DNA from: Knoellia sinensis KCTC 19936
Lineage (GTDB): Bacteria; Actinomycetota; Actinomycetes; Actinomycetales; Dermatophilaceae
Direction: 5' to 3'
Assembly: GCF_000768705.1 (NCBI RefSeq)
Contig: NZ_AVPJ01000018.1
Coordinates: 1-64,000 of the forward strand
Length of the DNA: 64,000 nt
Part shown: positions 35,466 to 45,100 of the stretch, piece after piece
Layout: every line of letters starts with the position of its first letter
How positions within the stretch are numbered: the first letter of the stretch is position 1
Position numbers and translations under genes: made by a program
The notes under the pieces: generated by a model
Database searches by the model: none
Told to the model about the DNA's origin: nothing
Seen by the model: only the letters and a program-made list of their open reading frames with translations

Positions 35466-36965
35466 ATGCAGCTCACACCACAGCAGGAAGACCGCGCAGC
35501 AGGCGTGCTGCTCGGACAGGCCATCGGAGACGCGCTGGGCGTGCCGTACGAGTTCGCTGCGCCCCCGTCCGGCGAGCCGGGGATGGTGGGTGGCGGTCTG
35601 GGTGGCTTCGCGCCAGGCGAATGGAGCGACGACACCCAGATGGCCGCCTGCATCGCCCGGGTCTCCACAGGAGGCCGGGACCTCACGAGCGCGAGCGCGC
35701 TCGATGAGATCGCCACCGCCTTCGAGGATTGGTATGCCGGCCGACCGGCAGACGTCGGAAACCAGACTCGCGCGGTGCTGACCGGTGCGAAGCAGCGTGC
35801 GGGCACGCCTGCCGAGCGCCTGCGTGCCGCGAGTGCTGCGTTCACGGCACGCACGGCACACGCAGCAGGCAACGGCGCGCTCATGCGCACCGGCATCGTG
35901 GGACTGACTCGACTCCACGACCCTGCTGCCACTGCTGCCGCCGCACGCGCCATCGCCGAGCTCACTCACCCCGATCCCCTCGCGGTCGAGACCTGCATCC
36001 TCTGGGCGGAGGCGGTCCGTGTCGCCGTGCTGGAAGGGCGCTTCGACCTCGCCGCTGGCGTCCGCCTTCTGGCGCCGGAACGTCGCGACGATTGGCTCGC
36101 CAGGATCGAGGGTGCGACTGGTGCTGAACCGAAGGTCTTCTCCCCCAACGGGTTCACCGTGCCGGCCATGCTGTGCGCGTGGGCAGCCATCACGTCAACC
36201 GAGGACGCAAGTGGGTCTCCTGAGCACGTGCAGCGCGCATTCACGGCTGCGGTGCACGCAGGCAACGACACGGACACGGTGGCGGCGATTGCTGGCGCGC
36301 TGCTCGGCGCCCGCTATGGGGTGACGGGGCTGCCGGCGCGCTGGCGCCGGAGCGTTCACGGCTGGCCCGGACTTCGGGGAGCCAACCTGCTGGCGATGGC
36401 GCTCACGACTGCGCGCCGTGACAACGATGAATCGCGCTGGCCGTCCGCGGCCCAGATGGACTACCGCGGCGATTTCGGTTCATCCGTCGCGATGGCCGTC
36501 CCCCACCCGTTCGACGAGGGCGTCCTGCTCGGCACCTGGCAGGACTTCCGGCACGTGGACCAGCTCGGCGTTGACGCAGTGGTCAGCCTCTGCCGCGTCG
36601 GCACCGATGACCTCCAAGCCGGTGTGGTGGCGCCCGAGAACCACGTGAGGGTCTGGCTCATCGACAGCGACGACCCCAAGGCGAACCAGCACCTCGATTT
36701 CGTCCTCGACGACACGGCCGACGTCGTCAGGAGACTTCGCGCGGAGGGCAAGCGGGTGCTCCTCCACTGCGTCGCAGCCCAACAACGCACGCCCAGCGTG
36801 GCAGTCCGGTACGCAACGAAACTCGGCGTGGACGCGACCGTTGCCGCACGAGCGATCACATCCGGCCTGCCCAGTGTTCGCGGATTCGGACTCGTGTGGA
36901 GCACCGCGCTGGGAGGCTCACCAGCCAGAACGATCTCATCGACGAACAACGGGAGGCCCGAATGA
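35466..36965 (+). CDS. ADP-ribosylglycohydrolase fused to a phosphatase-like domain
   Basis: This 499-residue protein has an N-terminal ADP-ribosylglycohydrolase domain (about 5-300): GVLLGQAIGDALGVPYE, WSDDTQMA (first metal site), GNGALMRTG, and AGNDTDTVAAIAGALLGA (second metal site). The C-terminal part (about 335-480) has HCVAAQQRTPSVAV, the HCX5R signature of dual-specificity phosphatases. The nearby Asp in LDFVLDD could be the general acid. It would free ADP-ribose from proteins, RNA or DNA, supplying the NrtR signal. Ribosome site AGGAGG lies 6 bases before the ATG. Its stop overlaps the next gene. Confidence 0.85.
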   Translation: MQLTPQQEDRAAGVLLGQAIGDALGVPYEFAAPPSGEPGMVGGGLGGFAPGEWSDDTQMAACIARVSTGGRDLTSASALDEIATAFEDWYAGRPADVGNQTRAVLTGAKQRAGTPAERLRAASAAFTARTAHAAGNGALMRTGIVGLTRLHDPAATAAAARAIAELTHPDPLAVETCILWAEAVRVAVLEGRFDLAAGVRLLAPERRDDWLARIEGATGAEPKVFSPNGFTVPAMLCAWAAITSTEDASGSPEHVQRAFTAAVHAGNDTDTVAAIAGALLGARYGVTGLPARWRRSVHGWPGLRGANLLAMALTTARRDNDESRWPSAAQMDYRGDFGSSVAMAVPHPFDEGVLLGTWQDFRHVDQLGVDAVVSLCRVGTDDLQAGVVAPENHVRVWLIDSDDPKANQHLDFVLDDTADVVRRLRAEGKRVLLHCVAAQQRTPSVAVRYATKLGVDATVAARAITSGLPSVRGFGLVWSTALGGSPARTISSTNNGRPE

Positions 36966-38449
36966 ATGTGATTGCCTCGACGGACCGTGTGGTCCTGATC
37001 AAGGTCCCCAAGACCGCTGACACGGCGTCCTCAAACGAGCAGCTCTATGAGGCGACCCGGAAATGGTGGAAGGTGGCGGCGGCGCGCCGGGACGGTAGTG
37101 AGCAAAGCCCCACGCACGCCCTGGCCGTGCTGGCGAATCACGTGGTGGCTGCCTTCACGATCGATCGGTGGGAGGGTCCCGACAATGCCGGGCGCTGGGC
37201 CTTCGTCGGCGAGATGGATTCCCGGATGTCGCGACGTTACAAAGCGGTGGACGTGAGCGCCTATTTCCCCAAGGGGGCGCAGAATCCGGTGCGCTACGTC
37301 AACTGTCCGCCACCTGCGGTCATCGAGCGCCCCAGCGACAGCAAGGCCGACCACACCGACTTCGAGCGCGCCTTGGAGTTGCTGGATCAGGAGCCTCTTG
37401 CCGCCATCATGATGGGCCAGCGCGAGCTCTTCCACAGCAACTTCATCGCGTGGTACTTCCGCCACTTCCCGCGGGAGGCGGACTCGATCTTCCACAGCGG
37501 GCCGAATCACGGGACGGGTTCGAAGGACCGCGAAGTCTTGCGCGAATACCTGAACATCGACGTCTGGATGGACTGGGCCAACGGCAGCTCAATGGCGATC
37601 GAGAACAAGGTCTTCGCCCTGCCGGATCGCAAACAACTGTCGGAGTACGCCACCAAGATCCAGTCGCGGCGGCCCGGTGCTCGGATGATCCTGCTCAGCC
37701 TCCTGAACCCGCAGTGGGAGTACGACACGTTAGAGACGCGTGACGGGATTTGGGACTACTGGTCCTACGCTCGCCTCGCAACGCACCTCCGCGAGTGCCA
37801 CATCGGGAGAGCCGAATACGCCTCGCAGATCGTCCTGCACTACGCGGACATGGTGGACGCTCTGGCCACTGTGGTCAGCACGTGCACAACGGTGAGCGCT
37901 GACGAACCTCTGGACCTTCCGAACGAACTCGCCGAGCGCATCTCGTCGACGCAGCTGCGGGCGACCTTGCGCAAAATGCGCACCCGCCAGGTGGCTGCCC
38001 GGCTTCAGCACGATCTCGCGGGGTTCCTCGATACCGATGTGGCAGTGGGCAGCAGCTTCGGGACTGCAGGCCCCATCGTCACAGGGTGGATTCCCCTCGA
38101 CGTTCCGAACCCGACGAGCCCGTGGGTGGGATTCCAGTTCCAAGGTGACCAGTTCCGGCGGGTCGCGGTGCTCCCCCACCTCGACACACGCAAGGGCGGG
38201 TCCGCCGCTGCCCGTCAGGAGTGGGCGCAGCACAACGAGCGGCTCTTCGAGTTCTCGAAGGACCTGCAGGCCGAGCTGGGCGCCACTGGACCCGTGATGC
38301 CGTCCGGTCCCGGTGCATTCAACAAGTACGAGCCGGACTTCGTTTACCGCTACGTCAAGACGCCAGGACTCACGTACCGTCAGTTGTTCGCGGCGGCGTC
38401 GACCGTGATCAGCACCCTCTTGGCCCACCAACTCGGCGGAACGCAGTGA
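36962..38449 (+). CDS. PD-(D/E)XK nuclease-like protein
   Basis: This 495-residue protein's middle (about 150-230) resembles PD-(D/E)XK family PF14281. GQRELFHSNFIAWYF is followed by REVLREYLNIDVWMDWANG and IENKVFALPDRKQLSEYATK, with the catalytic D, E and K in place. The N-terminal 110 residues end in AYFPKGAQNPVRYVNC, a block I recall from small RNA/DNA-binding (EVE/PUA-like) domains, but I cannot name it firmly. The C-terminal 200 residues are unrecognised. ATGA overlap with the glycohydrolase and GTGA overlap with pnuC tie it to the NAD operon. A role in NAD-linked defence is inferred. Confidence 0.8.
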   Translation: MNVIASTDRVVLIKVPKTADTASSNEQLYEATRKWWKVAAARRDGSEQSPTHALAVLANHVVAAFTIDRWEGPDNAGRWAFVGEMDSRMSRRYKAVDVSAYFPKGAQNPVRYVNCPPPAVIERPSDSKADHTDFERALELLDQEPLAAIMMGQRELFHSNFIAWYFRHFPREADSIFHSGPNHGTGSKDREVLREYLNIDVWMDWANGSSMAIENKVFALPDRKQLSEYATKIQSRRPGARMILLSLLNPQWEYDTLETRDGIWDYWSYARLATHLRECHIGRAEYASQIVLHYADMVDALATVVSTCTTVSADEPLDLPNELAERISSTQLRATLRKMRTRQVAARLQHDLAGFLDTDVAVGSSFGTAGPIVTGWIPLDVPNPTSPWVGFQFQGDQFRRVAVLPHLDTRKGGSAAARQEWAQHNERLFEFSKDLQAELGATGPVMPSGPGAFNKYEPDFVYRYVKTPGLTYRQLFAAASTVISTLLAHQLGGTQ

Positions 38450-39057
38450 ACTGGACCGAGGTCGCAGGCTTCGTCACCGGCGGGTTGTGCGTCTGGCTCG
38501 TCGTCCGACGCAACATCTGGAACTTCCCCGTCGGCATCGCCAACAACATCTTCTTCATCGTCCTGTTCGTGCAGGCTGGGCTCTACGCCGACGCCGGCCT
38601 GCAGGTCGTCTACATCGGACTCGGGCTTCTCGGTTGGTACTGGTGGCTCCACGGCGGTGACCGTCGAACGAAACTGCGCGTACGGCATACGCCGAAAGAA
38701 GCGTGGATCGCGGCGGCGGTCACCATTGGCGTGGGGACGTTGTTCCTGCATTGGCTGCTGACCAACCACACGGACTCGACCGTCGCCGGCTGGGATGCAC
38801 TGACAACGACCATGAGCCTCGTCGCGCAGGTCATGTTGAACCGCAAGTGGATCGGCACCTGGTTCGTGTGGATCGCTGCCGACGTCATGTACATCGGGCT
38901 GTATGCCGCGAAGGGTCTGTGGCTCACCAGCCTCCTGTATGCCGTGTTCCTGGGTCTGTGCCTCGCCGGCCTTCGCCAGTGGCGGGCGGAACTCGAGACC
39001 GAGGCGGACGAGATGGGAGTGGTGGGCGAAGCGGCCCCGGTCGAGGTGCGGATCTGA
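38446..39057 (+). CDS. pnuC: Nicotinamide riboside transporter PnuC
   Basis: This 203-residue protein has seven predicted membrane segments. It shows the PnuC pattern: WNFPVGIANNIFFIVLFVQAGLYADAGLQ, then YIGLGLLGWYWWLHGG near the substrate path, WIGTWFVWIAADVMYI and LYAAKGLWLTSLLYAVFL. It imports nicotinamide riboside (or related) for NAD salvage. The GTG start overlaps the nuclease gene stop and its TGA overlaps the NadR start (TGATG). The neighbouring NadR kinase would phosphorylate and trap the substrate, the usual partner arrangement. Confidence 0.92.
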   Translation: MNWTEVAGFVTGGLCVWLVVRRNIWNFPVGIANNIFFIVLFVQAGLYADAGLQVVYIGLGLLGWYWWLHGGDRRTKLRVRHTPKEAWIAAAVTIGVGTLFLHWLLTNHTDSTVAGWDALTTTMSLVAQVMLNRKWIGTWFVWIAADVMYIGLYAAKGLWLTSLLYAVFLGLCLAGLRQWRAELETEADEMGVVGEAAPVEVRI

Positions 39058-40076
39058 TGACGAAGCGGTTCAGGCACGCGCTGGTGCTCGGCAAGTTCTA
39101 TCCGCTGCATGCGGGGCACTCGGCCCTGATTCGAGCGGCCAACGCCCAGTCGGCGCGGACGACCGTGCAAGTGCTCGCATCGTCCGTTGAGTCGATTCCG
39201 CTCGATGTCAGAGCCGAGTGGGTGCAGCAGGAGCATCCCGAGGTTCGCGTGGAAGCGGCCATGGACGAGGCCGAGGTCGACTTCGAGTCTGCGGCCGCGT
39301 GGGACGCCCACATGGCGTTGATCGTTTCCTTGTTGGACGAGCCCGTCGACGCGGTCTTCACGTCGGACGAGTACGGCGTCGAGTTGGCGCGACGGCTCGA
39401 CGCGACGTGGGTGCAGCTCGACCCGGGCCGGGTTGCCACGCCGGTGTCCGGGACGGCGGTGAGGGCTGATGTCGCCGGCCATTGGTGGGCACTGTCAGCG
39501 GCCGTGCGCTCGTGGTTCGTTCGTCGCGTGGTCGTACTCGGGGCTGAATCGACGGGGACCACCACGTTGGCCTTGGCTCTTGCCGATCGGTTCGCCACGA
39601 GTTGGGTTCCAGAGTTCGGGCGAGAGTGGTCCGAGGTCAGGCCAGGCGGGTTGGCAGCGCCTTGGCACACGGCCGAGTTCGACCTTGTCGCCCGCGAACA
39701 GGCGCGGGTGGAAGATGCCGAAGCCGCGAAAACACCTGTGCCGCTTCTGATCTGTGACACCGACGTGCTAGCAACCGCTGTCTGGCATGAGCGCTACGTC
39801 GGGTCACTCTCGCCCACGGTGGAGGCTCTCGCGAAGTCGCGCGTCCCGGACCTGTACATCCTCACGGGTGACGAGATCCCCTTCGTTCAGGACGGGCTGC
39901 GCGATGGCGAACACGTGCGCCCGTGGATGACCGAGCGGTTCCGTGAGGTCTTGTCGGGCCAGCCTGCACCGTGGATCGAGGTGCGCGGCAGCCGGGCTGA
40001 ACGGCTCGATATCTCGGCGGATGCCGTCTCAAAGCTCGTCAACGGTGGCTGGCATCTCAACGATCCACTCGGCTGA
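39057..40076 (+). CDS. nadR: NadR-type NMN adenylyltransferase / NR kinase
   Basis: This 339-residue protein lacks the N-terminal helix-turn-helix of enterobacterial NadR. Residues 1-150 form a nucleotidyltransferase: ALVLGKFYPLHAGH with HxGH, then SGTAVRADV. Residues 160-320 form a P-loop nucleoside kinase with VVLGAESTGTTTLALALADR (Walker A) and ICDTDVLATAVWHERY. Together they convert imported nicotinamide riboside to NMN and then NAD. It is the last gene of the NrtR-linked operon. Its 3' end overlaps the convergent macro-SIR2 gene by 20 bases. Confidence 0.9.
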   Translation: MTKRFRHALVLGKFYPLHAGHSALIRAANAQSARTTVQVLASSVESIPLDVRAEWVQQEHPEVRVEAAMDEAEVDFESAAAWDAHMALIVSLLDEPVDAVFTSDEYGVELARRLDATWVQLDPGRVATPVSGTAVRADVAGHWWALSAAVRSWFVRRVVVLGAESTGTTTLALALADRFATSWVPEFGREWSEVRPGGLAAPWHTAEFDLVAREQARVEDAEAAKTPVPLLICDTDVLATAVWHERYVGSLSPTVEALAKSRVPDLYILTGDEIPFVQDGLRDGEHVRPWMTERFREVLSGQPAPWIEVRGSRAERLDISADAVSKLVNGGWHLNDPLG

Positions 40077-41679
40077 CGGTGTTCTCGGCGTCAGGGAAGT
40101 GCGCCGATCGCCCGACGCCGCCATTGAGACTTGCTGGGTCAGCTCCAAGTTCCTCCAGAGTTCGGCGCAGATGTTCCCAGCCGACACTCGCCTTGTGGGT
40201 TGGGCTGAGGGAGGCGAGCCAATCCATGACCGACTCCCGCAGTGCTGCGTCCTCCTCTGAATGCCCGGAGGCGTACCGGTCGTCGAGGAGGAACTCTGCT
40301 GAGAGTTCGGTTGCGGTGTGCGCCTTCCACGCCACCCGATCCAGGAAGATCTCCAGCTGTCTTGCGGCGGTCTCGTTGCTGGGGTCGTCCGTCATCCAGA
40401 CCGCCTTGATCTCGTCCTGCAGGGGTGCCGCCTGGATGGCTTGGGGGTGAAGCGCCAAGGCCGTTCCAGCCGTGGGAAGGGCTTCATCAGACTCGGCCTG
40501 CCTGCGGACGTTTCGAACGTCATCGATCAGAGCGAGGAAGTCGGCATCGCGGAGACTGAACCCGACGAAGACCAGATGGCTCGTCAGGAGGAGGGCCTGA
40601 ATTACCCCGTATAGAGCCCGCCCATCGGCCCCCAACCTGTCGTAGTCAGACTGAGTGAGGACCAGTGTGCGCGGCCTAGCGATGTCACCGTGGAGTTTGA
40701 GTAGCCACGGGCTCGCCCCGTCTGCCAAGGCCCGGGTCAGGACTCGATAGCCGCCCTCGGTCTGGAGTGGATCGAGTGCCAACTCCAAGCAGTTGTCAAA
40801 GTTGGTCGTGACGAGTTGGCGGGTCCTGAGCATGGCCAGGAGGGCGTGGCTCAGCCCGTGTTGCTCCCGGTGGAACTCGCGCACCATGACGGACTCGTAG
40901 GCGTCCGCGCCCAGGACCGCACGCAAGGACTCCGCGGAATCTTCCAAACGCTCTGGGTCCACGAGGTCACGCCTGCCGGCCTCTTCGGCGAGGCGCTCAA
41001 TCAGTCCGTCCCAATGCGGCAGTCCCACAGGCACGGAAACTCCCGCACCGACGAAGAGCGAGACCTGACCCTGAGCGGCGAGCAATCCGAGACGATCTGC
41101 CTCGGACAACAAGGACTCAGGCAGTCCCCACTCACTCTGGTCGTGGCGCTCGCTCTGGACTGCGGCGAGATCCTGTCGGCTCCAGAGCGTGAGAGCCACG
41201 TCGACCTCGCATTCCTGCACCAGAGCCCGAAGCGCTGGGACAAGCGCCGCGACCACCTCTCGCCTACGCCCGGCGAGGGTGCCCTCTCCAGTGCCTGGGA
41301 GTGGAAGTCCCACAAGAGGAAGCTTCCGACCGTCATGTCGCCTGCTGTCCTCAGCGGCTCGACGGACTGCGGAAACGACCATGTCCACCATCGTGGTGAC
41401 GTCACCCGACTGGCTGACCGTATCGACGAGCACCACCGGTCGGCCGCCGCGGCCCGAAACTTCGAGAATCCCGTCCCGAGGGCGCTGATGTCCGCCGAGC
41501 CGCCGCCACGACGGCACCGCTGCGGGGAGCCACTCGAGATCAGGCATGAGCGTCGCCCAGACACCGGTGACATTCAGATCACCATCACAGGGGACGACAA
41601 CCGCGTCGCAACTGAGTCGCATCAAGTCGCCCTGAATGACGAACAGATGGCCTGGATGATGCATCACTCGCGTCCTCAC
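40057..41679 (-). CDS. Macro-SIR2 fusion protein
   Basis: This 540-residue protein has an N-terminal macro-like domain (about 8-170). It includes LFVIQGDLMRLSCDAVVVPC and the later LPLVGLPLPGTGEGTLAG (phosphate loop). A SIR2-type domain follows (about 195-420). Its NAD site is VSLFVGAGVSVPVGLPHWDGL, then LVTTNFDNCLE, LLKLHGDIARP with the catalytic His, and VFVGFSLRDADF. The C-terminal 100 residues are unassigned. SIR2 domains of this kind (PF13289-like) are NADases in antiphage systems, and macro domains bind ADP-ribose. Start may be GTG 41679 or ATG 41664. Confidence 0.85.
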   Translation of the reverse strand: MRTRVMHHPGHLFVIQGDLMRLSCDAVVVPCDGDLNVTGVWATLMPDLEWLPAAVPSWRRLGGHQRPRDGILEVSGRGGRPVVLVDTVSQSGDVTTMVDMVVSAVRRAAEDSRRHDGRKLPLVGLPLPGTGEGTLAGRRREVVAALVPALRALVQECEVDVALTLWSRQDLAAVQSERHDQSEWGLPESLLSEADRLGLLAAQGQVSLFVGAGVSVPVGLPHWDGLIERLAEEAGRRDLVDPERLEDSAESLRAVLGADAYESVMVREFHREQHGLSHALLAMLRTRQLVTTNFDNCLELALDPLQTEGGYRVLTRALADGASPWLLKLHGDIARPRTLVLTQSDYDRLGADGRALYGVIQALLLTSHLVFVGFSLRDADFLALIDDVRNVRRQAESDEALPTAGTALALHPQAIQAAPLQDEIKAVWMTDDPSNETAARQLEIFLDRVAWKAHTATELSAEFLLDDRYASGHSEEDAALRESVMDWLASLSPTHKASVGWEHLRRTLEELGADPASLNGGVGRSAHFPDAENTVSRVDR

Positions 41680-41724
41680 CGTCGTGCCAGCCAGTCGCTG
41701 GGTGCGTGCTCTGGGTGGACCCTA

Positions 41725-42100
41725 TGTCTCTGGCCCCAAGCGAGCGGCAGAGTTGCGACAGCTGCTCCGGTTCCATGCACCGTGCCTGGCGCGGTTCAGC
41801 GAGTTCGCCTGGACTATGGCAAGAAGGGTCATGCCGCTGCCCACTCCCCCACGCACCTCGACCCGGTTGATCAGTCGAGTGACCTTGAGGATCGTCGCCT
41901 GCTCCACAGTCAGCCGGTCGGCGCGATCCTGCTGTTCGCGCGCCTCGGCCAGGACGCTGCGCTGCAGGAGTCCACGCCCCGTGAGGATGTCGATGATGAG
42001 GTCGCAGTCCTCCTCCTGCGACGGCACGCGGTGGCCACTCTCCTACATCTTCGGTATGTCCAACGGCACGCCCGACATGTCCTACACCTTGGATTCCGGG
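41725..42100 (-). pseudogene. Decayed middle part of a second NERD helicase
   Basis: The minus strand encodes sequence matching residues about 150-250 of the helicase at 32237-33910, such as RADRLTVEQATILKVTRLIN and then RVEVRGG. About 50 bases (cacctcgacccggttgatca and on) are identical. Damage is clear. A TAG (42043-42045) replaces a Gln codon, a codon is inserted in PSQEEDC, and Walker A GGAGSGKT has become GGVGSGMT. It lies directly between the macro-SIR2 gene and the large operon at 42189. Confidence 0.85.
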
Positions 42101-42188
42101 ATCCCGAGCGATGTTGCCCATTCAACTGTCGGCACCTCGCTTTAGTGTCAGGATCAACCCGAGTTAACGGGACCCGAACGACGTAGGG

Positions 42189-45100
42189 ATGGGAATGCAG
42201 GGCTGGACCCGAAGTGACAGCACGCTCGCGGCCGTTGTCGAGGAGCAGACCGAGGTCTGTCTTAACGTGTACCGGGAGGACCCGAGCCGTGTCGTTCAAG
42301 ACGCCAACAATGAACGACGCATCTCACAGGGGGGTTACGCCACTCGACAACTTGAGGAACTGCTGCAGAACGCCGTCGATGCCGCGCGCAGGGGCGGGTC
42401 GCAAGTGGAGGTGCTGCTAACTCCGGCGGCGCTGTACGTGGCCAACGATGGCGAGCCCTTCGATGCGGCCGGGATTCGCTCCGTCATGGCCTCGGACATG
42501 TCAGCCAAGGACGACGACCGCATCGGCAAGTTCGGCATTGGATTCAAGTCGATTCTGGCCGTGTCTAGCGAGCCGAAAGTGTTCAGCCGCTCAGTCTCCT
42601 TCGCCTTCGACAAAGACTGGGCGGAGAAGCAACTTCAAGCAGCGGGATTCGAGGCAGCGCACTATCCCACGATGCGCCTGGCCAAGGTGCTCGATCCGGT
42701 CCAAGACGGTTCCGCGCGGGACGCGTACCTGAAAGAACTCATGCAGTGGGCGACCACGGTCGTGGTCGCACCGCTTTCAATCGATGCAATGCCCTTGGCC
42801 AAGCGGCTGAACGACTTCCCTCCTGAGTTCGTACTGTTCTCCGCTCACATCGAACGAGCCCGACTTCGTAATGAGGTCGAGTCCGCCGACGGCGAGCGCA
42901 AGGTCGCCCCTTCGGACCGGACTGTCACCCGAGAAGTCGCGGATGATGGGTTCGTCACCCTCCGCGGCGGGCAGATGCCGACAGTCTGGTCGTTGGCACG
43001 CACGATGGTTCACCCGACTGCTGCGGCACTTAAGGAAGCGGGTCACGTCGCTGCCCGAGAGGCAGTCGAAGTTCAGTACGCCGTCAAGTTCCCACCAGGC
43101 GTTGGCCTCGGTCGCTTCTGGGCCTACTTCCCCACGCAGTTCGTCACGACAATGTCGGGGATCGTCAACGCACCTTGGAAACTGAGCGACGACCGGCTGG
43201 GGCTACTTGAGGGAAGATTCAACGACGAGTTGCTGGCAGTGGTCCCTCGACTTGTCGCCGAGGCGCTGGCCAGATTCAGCGGAACCGAGCATGTGGTGGA
43301 GGCCCTGGACGCTCTGCCCTCACGTGGTGGTGAACTGGGGCGCAAGGAGGCTCGAAATTGGGTCGATGAGGCGTTGAACAAGCCGGTCTTCGAGCACATG
43401 CGCACGGTTCCCAGTCTGCCGAACGGAATGGGGGTCCTTCGACGGCCAAGCGATCTCGACTGGATCGGCGAGGGGCCCGGCGAGTGGCTCACTGCGTGGT
43501 CTCAGATCCCCGGAGCTCCCGTCGAAGATTGGCTGCACCCCGACGCGTACAAGACGCAGGAGCAGCGAGTCAAGGTGTCGCGGCTGATGGGCTCGGGCGT
43601 GGGAGCCGACCTACCGGCCGGGGCTGCTGGCGTCGACGAGTGGCTCGAGGCGCTGGTCCGCGACCGCACCGTGGAGTCCTCGGCCCACGCTATTCACCTC
43701 GCTGCGCGGATGTTCCGGGACGCCAAGGCAATGTCGACTCTCGAGGCAGGCACCAGATTCGTTGCAGAGATCGAGAGGGCCAAGATCATTCGTCTCGACG
43801 ACGGCGACCTCAAGGCCCCCCTGCGTGGCCGGGTCTTTGTGCGAGTCGAGGGACAGGTGGAGTCGGACGTCGCGTTCGTCGACCCTGAACTGGCCCGGAT
43901 GCCTGGCATCGTGGAGGACTTGGCGACCCTAGGTGTCGTCCTGATGGACAAGAGCGGGGAGCTCCGCAAGCTCCTTACTCGCTGGAAGTCGTCCAGTGGG
44001 CGGATCCGTCCCGAGCAGGCTTGGCCGGAGATCTGGAGGGCGCTTCGACCCCTGCCCCTCGAGGCGGGAATAGACATCCTGCGCGAGGACTTGGGCAACG
44101 ACCTCACGGCCGACATGCACGTACGCACAGCCTCGGGCAAATGGGTGGCCGCAGACCAAGCATTTCTGGGGGGGCGGGTGGTTCCTGCTGACGGATCGCG
44201 CGATCGTGACTTCCTGATCGATCCACGGGAGCACTTCCACGACGAGCCTCTACTCAAGGCCATTGGCGCAGTCGATGCGCCGTCGTATCGGGCGGATGCG
44301 CCGATTGAGGCATGGTTCAAGGCTTGGATCGGCAAGGCAGAGCAGTCCTTCATCGAGCACGCTGGGGCACGGATCGATCCTGACAATGTCTCAGTCGACA
44401 TCCCCGCCACCCTCCCTTGGCCGTTGGACGTGGTGAGGCGCATGAGTGACCAAGCCAAGGCGGCCGTCACGAAGTTGCTGCTTACTGCCGGGCTACCCCA
44501 CGGGGTGCTCGTGCGACACCGTTCGGTGGCCACCTACGGGCGCATTCATGTGATTGCGCCAGAGACTCACTTCCTGAGTTTGCACGGTCGGTTCGAGACC
44601 ACGTTCGGCTGTTTGCCTCCTAGTGAGACGCTCCTTGCGAGTGACGACCTCGACCCTCGATTTTTTCCGACCGTTGAGTTGAGCACCGACGTGGCCGAGA
44701 AGCTGGGGGTCCCAACTGAGCTGGATGCCTTCCCCGAGGAAGCGTGGGTGAATTGGAAGGCGGTCGTAGACCGGCGTCGGACTCTCGAGGACGACGCTCT
44801 CAGGGCGTCCTTTTACGCGTGGCTGCCGGGACACCACGAGGCCGAGAGCCTCGTGGTTCGGGTCGGTCGGCAACGAATGGACGTGCCCGTCGGGAACATC
44901 GGGGTCACCTCCAGCCAAGTCACGTACGAGTCCTTGGTCGACGCCGCGATTCCTGCCCTCCTCGTGGAGGACTCCGAGGATCTCGAGCGCTTCGTCACAT
45001 CTTGGGCGATGCCGCGAGGTGAGGACCTCCTCCAGGAGGAGATCATCTCTGAGCCCGCGGGAGAGCCTGTTTATCTCACTGATGCCTTCCCACCACTCAA

